Shown one piece after another: positions 14,514 through 19,266 of a DNA stretch of 19,266 bases. The stretch is from positions 22,278-41,543 of the forward strand of contig DIPO01000081.1 in the NCBI GenBank assembly GCA_002427045.1, in the 5' to 3' direction. The notes beneath the pieces are model-generated. The model was not told the origin of the DNA, searched no databases, and was given only the letters and a program-made list of their open reading frames with translations. The position numbers and the translations under genes were made by a program. Origin of the DNA: Firmicutes bacterium UBA5486. Its GTDB lineage: Bacteria > Bacillota > UBA4882 > UBA10575. Numbering within the stretch: position 1 is the stretch's first letter; each line of letters begins with the position of its first letter.

Positions 14514-15854
14514 TCAAGACGCCTTTTTCCTCCCAGTTTCAAGTAGAGTATCACCAATTTGTAGCATCCATTCCGCAAATACACCATATCCTCGGGTCGG
14601 ATCATTAACAAAAACATGGGTAATCGCACCAACCAATTTCCCATTTTGGATAATTGGGCTACCACTCATCCCTTGAACAATCCCTCCAGTTTTTAGCAAA
14701 AGTTCTGGATCAGTTATTTTAATAACCATACCCTTATCTTTTAAATTGGTTTGATAGTAAACTTTTTGGATTTCGACAGAAAAACGGCGAATTTCATTCC
14801 CAGAGATTACGGTATGTATTTCAGCAGGTCCTGGTATTACCTCTGAGATCGTAGCCACAGAAATTGGTTCAGCATAATAAGGGTTAGTAATATTCGTAAC
14901 TAGTTTGCCAAAAATCCCCAATTGAGTATTTGCTGTAATTTCGCCAATTATATCGGTATTTCCAGAGAAAATGCCAATTTTTTCTCCCGGTTCTCCCCGA
15001 TTACTAAGATTAATCCCGGTAATTCTTGCAGAAACAATTTTTCCGCTGACCAAAGGTATTTCCCGGTTCCCAAAACCGATAATTTTATGGCCTAAAGCTC
15101 CGTATTTTCCAGTTTTACCGTCATAGTAAGTTAGGGTGCCAACTCCTGCTGCTGGATCTTCAATATATAAGCCAAGTAAATAAGTTACGCTACCTCGATC
15201 AGGATTAATTCTCTTTACAGGATAAATCTGTAATTCCTGCAATTTCCCATCCCTAATAATAGTGAGTGTTAGTGGTGATTTTTCCCTGGATTCGTTCTGG
15301 ATTATATTATCAACCTCACCAAGATGATGGATGGTATGACCATTAATTTCAACTAATAAATCCCCCACTTTTATTCCAGCATCCTGTGCTGGATAATATT
15401 CTTTACCCTGATCATCGCGGACAGGAAGATGGCCAGAAATAACCACACCTTTTTGCGATACTAGGACCCCTATCGCGTGCCCACCAGGAATAACTTCCGG
15501 CATTTTCATTACTAGAAGGTTTACTCGGCGAATCGGCAGTCCAAGAAAACGAATTTCAAGTAAACACCTACCTTCACCCTCAGGATTAACTGTTACTAAT
15601 GAACAATAGCCACTTTCCCCTGTTTTAAGCTTTTCCGTTCCATTTAAACCAATAATCCCCTCTGGCCGGTCAGCAGTAAGGAAAATACTAAAAGGTTTTT
15701 TTATTGATAAATGAATTTTTTGTCCCGGAACTAGCTTTAAATTATTGGGCAAAAGTTTTATTTGGATCGCCTGAGGTAAAATCAGAATAAAAAACAAGCA
15801 TAAAAAGATGGTTAATAGAACCCATAAAGGCTTTTTATAACGGGGTAGTATCAT
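14514..15854 (-). CDS. spoIVB: SpoIVB serine peptidase (S55 family)
   Basis: This sporulation signalling protease is secreted from the forespore into the space between the two membranes, where it triggers sigma-K activation in the mother cell. From the chosen start it has 446 residues. An N-terminal hydrophobic anchor (about residues 10-27) is followed by a PDZ domain (roughly 125-215) with GHAIGVLVSQKGVVISGH and a GIKVGDLLVEING core. The S55 peptidase domain shows GALGHKI (catalytic His), TDPELL (Asp) and GGIVQGMSGSPIIQNGKLVG (catalytic Ser). An upstream in-frame ATG at 15866 overlaps the ribosome binding site GGAGG that serves the ATG at 15854, so the shorter start is preferred. It precedes spo0A, the standard order in spore formers. 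Confidence 0.95.
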   Translation of the reverse strand: MILPRYKKPLWVLLTIFLCLFFILILPQAIQIKLLPNNLKLVPGQKIHLSIKKPFSIFLTADRPEGIIGLNGTEKLKTGESGYCSLVTVNPEGEGRCLLEIRFLGLPIRRVNLLVMKMPEVIPGGHAIGVLVSQKGVVISGHLPVRDDQGKEYYPAQDAGIKVGDLLVEINGHTIHHLGEVDNIIQNESREKSPLTLTIIRDGKLQELQIYPVKRINPDRGSVTYLLGLYIEDPAAGVGTLTYYDGKTGKYGALGHKIIGFGNREIPLVSGKIVSARITGINLSNRGEPGEKIGIFSGNTDIIGEITANTQLGIFGKLVTNITNPYYAEPISVATISEVIPGPAEIHTVISGNEIRRFSVEIQKVYYQTNLKDKGMVIKITDPELLLKTGGIVQGMSGSPIIQNGKLVGAITHVFVNDPTRGYGVFAEWMLQIGDTLLETGRKKAS

Positions 15855-15894
15855 ATTTTCCTCCATTAAACCGCAGCTAAATTGCTTTTAATGA

Positions 15895-15924
15895 TAAACT
15901 CCCCGTTAAAATATTTGTTTATAC
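15895..15924 (-). promoter_or_regulatory. Putative forespore (sigma-F/G-like) promoter for spoIVB
   Basis: On the minus strand GTATA (15924-15920) and GGGGAGTTTA (15904-15895) are 15 bases apart. They match the sigma-F consensus GYATA and GGnnAnAhTr with one mismatch. Transcription would begin near 15888, about 35 bases before the preferred spoIVB start. In Bacillus subtilis spoIVB is expressed in the forespore from sigma-F and sigma-G. Confidence 0.5.
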
Positions 15925-15950
15925 AAAGAAAATATAAGCCACTTTGGAAA

Positions 15951-15979
15951 GAAGATAGCTACCAAAGGCAGCTATCTTC
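15951..15979 (-). terminator. Terminator hairpin after leuS
   Basis: A 13-pair stem (15951-15963 with 15967-15979, one G-U) encloses a 3-base loop. It lies six bases after the leuS stop. The T-run on the leuS side is short (TTTCC); a better T-run lies on the + side. It isolates leuS from spoIVB. Confidence 0.7.
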
Positions 15980-15984
15980 TTTTA

Positions 15985-18432
15985 TTAAATCACGATATTA
16001 ATTAATCTACCCTGTACATAAATTATTTTGCGCGGCTTTTTCCCTTTCAAAAGCTCTTTTATCGGTTCCAGAGCTAACGCTTTTTCTCTAACCTGTTCTT
16101 CTTCAGCATCAATTGGAATAACTAACCGTTCCTTGATTCGTCCATTAATCTGGACCACAATTTCTACAGTCTCCTCAACAACTAAGGCCTCATCCCACTG
16201 TGGCCATGGTTGATTATGAACTGAGTAATCTCCTCCCAGCCTTGACCAGAGTTCTTCGGCTAGATGCGGGCAAGCTGGAGCTAAAAGTAAGGTAAAATTC
16301 TTGCTCGTCTCAGACCAAGCCTTGGTTCCCCATAGATCCTGCTTTAACTTAGAAAGAAGATTAGAAAGTTCCATTAATGAAGCTAAATAAGTGTTAAAAG
16401 AGAAATCTTCCAGATCTGTACTAGCCTTTTTAATGGTTTGATGTGCTTTTTTCAGCAAAGTCTGGCATTTATCCTCCGAGGGATTCTGATCGCCTTCAAC
16501 AGGTGATAATAATAATTCCCAGACCCGATTAAGAAAACGGTAGGAACCTTCAATGCCACGACTGTTCCAAGGGCCACCAAGGTCCCAGCGCCAACCAAAC
16601 ATTAAATAGGTACGGACAGTATCTGAACCATAAGCCTCTACTAAATCATCCGGAGAGATAACATTCCCCCGTGACTTACTCATTTTTTCACTATCTTCTC
16701 CAAGGATAATACCCTGATTTCTAAGCTCAAGCATAGGTTCATCAAAGTCAACTATTCCTAAATCCCTCAAGGCTTTAGTGAAGAATCTGGTATAAATTAA
16801 GTGCATACAAGCATGTTCAACACCACCAGTATATAAATCAACTGGTAGCCAATATTCTCCTTCTTTAGGATCAAAAAGGGTCTCTCCTTCGAAATTAGGA
16901 CTAAGATAGGCGTATTGATACCAAGATGAGCAGATAAAAGTATCCATGGTATCTGTTTCCCTTTCTGCCGGCCCACCACATTGGGGACAGGTGGTATGAA
17001 GAAAAGCTTTATGATGTTTTAATGGTGATTCTCCGGTCGGTAAAAACTCAGCATCTTCCGGAAGCAATACAGGTAGATCCTGATATGGAACAGGAACATT
17101 TCCACATTTTTCACAGTAAATAATCGGGATTGGGGCCCCCCAATACCTCTGTCTACTGATTAGCCAATCTCTTAACCTGTAATTTACCGCTTTTTCTCCT
17201 AGGCCTTGCTCTTTAAGCCAGGTAATAACCTTTTCCTTTCCTTCTCGGGCTGGAGTACCATTAAAAGGAGCTGAATTTACCATTACACCTTCATCAACTT
17301 CCGTATAAGGCTGCGAAAGTTCGTCTAATTCGGAACCTTCAGGTGTAATTACCACTTTTATTGGTAGATTATATTTTTTAGCAAAGGCAAAATCTCTTTC
17401 ATCATGGGCAGGAACAGCCATAATTGCACCGGTACCATAACCCATCATCACATAATCAGCAATCCAAACAGGGATTTTTTCTCCATTTACCGGATTAATA
17501 GCATAACTACCAGTAAAAACTCCGGTTTTTTCTTTGTCAACAGCTAAACGTTCAATCTCACTCTGACGTGTAGTTTGAAATTTATATTCTTCAACTTGCT
17601 CCCGATAATCATCGGTAGTAATAAGATCCACTAACGGATGTTCCGGGGCTAAAACCATAAAAGTTACTCCCCATAAAGTATCAGGACGGGTAGTAAAGAC
17701 CTTTACTTCTTTATTTGCTAATTTAAAGTTCACTTCTGCTCCTTCACTTTTTCCAATCCAATTTTTTTGCATAGAAGCGACTTTTTCTGGCCAATCTATT
17801 TTAGAGAAATCTAACAATTCTTCTGCATAATCCGTAATCTTAAAAAACCATTGATTAAGCTCTTTTTTCACCACAGGTGTTTGACAGCGTTCACAGTGAC
17901 GATCTTCTCCCCAGACTTGTTCACGGGCTAGTGTCGTATTACACTGCGGACAATAATCTACCGGAGACAATTTTTTATAAGCTAAACCTTTTTCATAAAA
18001 TTTAAGAAATACCCACTGAGTCCATTTGTAATAACCTGGTGAACAGGAAATAATCTCTCGTTCCCAATCAAACATTGCCCCCATAGATTTTAGCTGTTCG
18101 CGCATTCTTTTAATATTATTAAGAGTCCAAGTTTGAGGATGCACTTTTCGTTTTATAGCGGCATTCTCGGCTGGAAGTCCAAAAGCATCAAAACCCATGG
18201 GAAATAAAACATTATAGCCTTTCATCCTCATATATCTGGCTCTAGCATCCGAAGGTGCAATTGCATACCAATGACCGATATGCAGATCACCACTGGGGTA
18301 AGGAAGCATTGTCAAAGCATAATGTTTTGGTTTAGTCTGATCCACTACTGAACGGTAAATTTTAGTATCTTCCCACTTTTTACGCCAGTAGGGCTCGATC
18401 TTATGTGGCTGATAACGATCATATTTAGTCAT
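15985..18432 (-). CDS. leuS: Leucyl-tRNA synthetase
   Basis: This 815-residue class I synthetase charges tRNA-Leu with leucine in the cytoplasm. It shows the HIGH box in GDLHIGHWYA (51-54), a zinc-type cysteine cluster (CPQC/CERC near 160-180 and CEKC/CPQC further on), the CP1 editing domain with TTRPDTLWG and GTGAIMAVPAHDERDF, the KMSKS loop (about 583-587) and a C-terminal anticodon-binding helical domain. Length is typical for bacterial LeuS. GGGAGG precedes the ATG. Expression is controlled by the T-box leader and its own promoter immediately upstream. Confidence 0.98.
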   Translation of the reverse strand: MTKYDRYQPHKIEPYWRKKWEDTKIYRSVVDQTKPKHYALTMLPYPSGDLHIGHWYAIAPSDARARYMRMKGYNVLFPMGFDAFGLPAENAAIKRKVHPQTWTLNNIKRMREQLKSMGAMFDWEREIISCSPGYYKWTQWVFLKFYEKGLAYKKLSPVDYCPQCNTTLAREQVWGEDRHCERCQTPVVKKELNQWFFKITDYAEELLDFSKIDWPEKVASMQKNWIGKSEGAEVNFKLANKEVKVFTTRPDTLWGVTFMVLAPEHPLVDLITTDDYREQVEEYKFQTTRQSEIERLAVDKEKTGVFTGSYAINPVNGEKIPVWIADYVMMGYGTGAIMAVPAHDERDFAFAKKYNLPIKVVITPEGSELDELSQPYTEVDEGVMVNSAPFNGTPAREGKEKVITWLKEQGLGEKAVNYRLRDWLISRQRYWGAPIPIIYCEKCGNVPVPYQDLPVLLPEDAEFLPTGESPLKHHKAFLHTTCPQCGGPAERETDTMDTFICSSWYQYAYLSPNFEGETLFDPKEGEYWLPVDLYTGGVEHACMHLIYTRFFTKALRDLGIVDFDEPMLELRNQGIILGEDSEKMSKSRGNVISPDDLVEAYGSDTVRTYLMFGWRWDLGGPWNSRGIEGSYRFLNRVWELLLSPVEGDQNPSEDKCQTLLKKAHQTIKKASTDLEDFSFNTYLASLMELSNLLSKLKQDLWGTKAWSETSKNFTLLLAPACPHLAEELWSRLGGDYSVHNQPWPQWDEALVVEETVEIVVQINGRIKERLVIPIDAEEEQVREKALALEPIKELLKGKKPRKIIYVQGRLINIVI

Positions 18433-18451
18433 CTAAATTTCCCTCCCAAAA

Positions 18452-18485
18452 TAAATATACCCCTGGCCATTAAAAAGACCAGGGG
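18452..18485 (-). terminator. T-box attenuator terminator upstream of leuS
   Basis: On the minus strand CCCCTGG (18485-18479) pairs with CCAGGGG (18466-18460), extended by two inner pairs. It is followed by TATATTTATTTT. It competes with the antiterminator formed by the T-box sequence. Confidence 0.85.
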
Positions 18486-18705
18486 CGATTGTTAATTCGC
18501 GGTACCACCCTGTTCGGTAACCGTTTTTTTACGGCAACCCTCATTGCCTTTAACCCAGGCGACGGGTCGGAAACTAAAATAATTCATTCCCGAACCTCTA
18601 TGGGGCGAGTTCAGCGGTTTCAGGTCCGGTTTTCACCACACACCGGCTCTCTTAACCTTTCTTCCTGCTTACTACTCCCTTTCATAGGCTTTAAAAAATA
18701 ACTCT
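18452..18705 (-). promoter_or_regulatory. T-box leader (tRNA-Leu sensing) of leuS
   Basis: This roughly 250-base untranslated leader binds uncharged tRNA-Leu and then lets transcription continue into leuS. The diagnostic T-box AGGGTGGTACCGCG is on the minus strand at 18511-18498. In the stem I region, CTGAACTCGCC carries a plausible specifier CTC (18609-18607), a leucine codon. AGTAGTAAGCAG upstream fits the stem I bulge. The attenuator hairpin follows. The specifier position is inferred by eye; the T-box itself is unmistakable. Confidence 0.93.
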
Positions 18706-18711
18706 TCACTG

Positions 18712-18740
18712 AGTATAAACTAGGAGCAAATAATTGTCAA
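18712..18740 (-). promoter_or_regulatory. Sigma-A promoter of leuS, with -35 overlapping the rsfS stop
   Basis: TTGACA (18740-18735, perfect) and TATACT (18717-18712, 5 of 6) are separated by 17 bases. The rsfS stop codon TGA (18739-18737) lies inside the -35 hexamer. Transcription should start near 18705, at the T-box leader. Confidence 0.85.
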
Positions 18741-19084
18741 GCCAGAGTAGGTGTTAAGATTTTTGCCCCATGCCATAATTGTTCTAAGTGATAAAAATCC
18801 CTCGCCTCTTTAGTCAATAAATGGATTACCATGAACCCATAATCCAGAAGAACCCATCTTCCCTCCCGATAACCCTCAACCCGTTGGGGAGTAATATTCT
18901 CTTCCTCCATTTGTTTTAATACCGCATCAGCTAAAGCTTTAACATGAATCGTATTTTGACCATTAGCAATCAAAAAATAATCGGTAATAACCGTAATCCC
19001 TTGTAAATCAAGAATTATTGGGTTTTCTCCTTTAATCTGTTCCACGATCTTAAATACGGTAAATAAAATACGAATCTGATCCAT
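18737..19084 (-). CDS. rsfS: Ribosomal silencing factor RsfS
   Basis: This 115-residue protein of the Iojap/RsfS family binds ribosomal protein uL14 on the large subunit and blocks subunit joining when nutrients are scarce. Family features are DYFLIANGQNTIHVKALAD (about 36-54), VEGYREGRWVLLDYG and FYHLEQLW near the end. Length is typical. GGAGG lies seven bases before the ATG. It is commonly found near nadD and yqeK, but here the gene upstream is divergent, so rsfS probably has its own promoter. Confidence 0.95.
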   Translation of the reverse strand: MDQIRILFTVFKIVEQIKGENPIILDLQGITVITDYFLIANGQNTIHVKALADAVLKQMEEENITPQRVEGYREGRWVLLDYGFMVIHLLTKEARDFYHLEQLWHGAKILTPTLA

Positions 19085-19112
19085 TAAACAACCTCCGAAA
19101 TAAATTTAGATT

Positions 19113-19140
19113 ATTATAAAAGTTTTTTGCGTTGTGTCCT
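19113..19140 (-). promoter_or_regulatory. Possible rsfS promoter
   Basis: On the minus strand a perfect TATAAT (19118-19113) follows AGGACA (19140-19135, 4 of 6) after 16 bases. The spacer is the left arm of the 13-bp inverted repeat, so a protein or RNA structure acting on that repeat could affect this promoter. Confidence 0.4.
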
Positions 19141-19237
19141 TTTTAAAAGGTCCCAACACAATATATAGTGTTGGGCTTGTATTAGGCTATCAATATATTG
19201 TGCAGGGACAGAAGAAATCAATGACAACGCAAAAAAC
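19122..19237. repeat. 116-bp element with perfect 13-bp inverted ends
   Basis: GTTTTTTGCGTTG (19122-19134) is the exact reverse complement of 19225-19237. Inside, TGTCC (19135-19139) pairs with GGACA (19206-19210), CCTTTT pairs with AAAAGG (19138-19150), and CCCAACAC (19152-19159) pairs perfectly with GTGTTGGG (19168-19175). CACAATATAT (19157-19166) can instead pair with ATATATTGTG (19193-19202), so two of these folds exclude each other. It lies between divergent genes. It could be a structured leader RNA of the + strand gene, a bidirectional control region, or a small miniature inverted-repeat element. I cannot choose. Confidence 0.65.
19171..19199 (+). promoter_or_regulatory. Possible promoter of the divergent + strand gene
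   Basis: TTGGGC (19171-19176, 3 of 6) and TATATT (19194-19199, 5 of 6) are 17 bases apart inside the inverted-repeat element. The -35 match is weak. If it is used, only the right part of the element would be in the transcript, which argues against a full-length leader RNA. Confidence 0.3.
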
Positions 19238-19257
19238 CCAATTAAGGAGAGAATAGC

Positions 19258-19266
19258 ATGAAAATC
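19258..19266 (+). CDS. Start of a divergent gene cut by the window edge
   Basis: Only the first three codons (Met-Lys-Ile) are inside the window. The call rests on a strong ribosome binding site, AAGGAGAG, six bases before the ATG and on divergence from rsfS. Function cannot be stated. Confidence 0.5.

Noticed and set aside
14324..14665. Minus-strand open frame bridging spoIVB and spo0A
   Set aside because: It is out of frame with two certain genes and would be a fusion shadow; no domain is recognisable.

Overview
The window looks like chromosome from a low-G+C, endospore-forming, anaerobic-type member of the Bacillota (Clostridia-like in the broad sense). The evidence is spo0A next to spoIVB, a leuS T-box leader, clear GGAGG-type ribosome binding sites, TTG and GTG starts, and the Bacillota habit of grouping steA/steB with sporulation genes. 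I cannot name a genus from the sequence alone.

Left part (1-2230), accessory in character. Positions 1-510 hold no convincing gene. They contain inverted-repeat (hairpin) elements and then the promoter of a GltS-type sodium/solute symporter gene (511-1881). A related two-hairpin element overlaps the 3' end of that symporter, including its stop codon, and is followed by an 8-bp tandem repeat and a rho-independent terminator.

Middle-left part (2229-6698), a polyamine-uptake operon on the + strand. A near-consensus sigma-A promoter and an adjacent palindrome (candidate operator) precede an XRE-cupin regulator. The regulator is followed by potA, potB, potC and potD, tightly packed with overlapping starts and stops, and a strong terminator. 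The layout suggests an autoregulated, polyamine-responsive ABC importer.

Right part (6982-18740), one long run of minus-strand genes. In transcription order they are rsfS, leuS (own promoter, T-box, terminator), spoIVB, spo0A, steA, steB, a family 2 glycosyltransferase, an MraY/WecA-like membrane protein, nfo and dinG. Candidate sigma-F/G-like and sigma-H-like promoters precede spoIVB and spo0A. These fit the developmental control known for those genes in Bacillus subtilis. The steA-steB-GT2-MraY-like block probably concerns division or envelope assembly. nfo and dinG are DNA-repair genes joined by a 4-base overlap.

Far right (19085-19266): between the start of rsfS and a divergent + strand gene that leaves the window at its third codon lies a 116-bp element with perfect 13-bp inverted ends and alternative internal hairpins.

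Most novel-looking material: the two-hairpin repeat family (206-330 and 1866-1981, perhaps also 6-92), which shows stem-preserving changes between copies; the inverted-repeat element at 19122-19237; and the spo0A-steAB-GT2-MraY-like gene set as a possible envelope/septum module. No CRISPR array, tRNA, rRNA, transposase or phage gene was seen.
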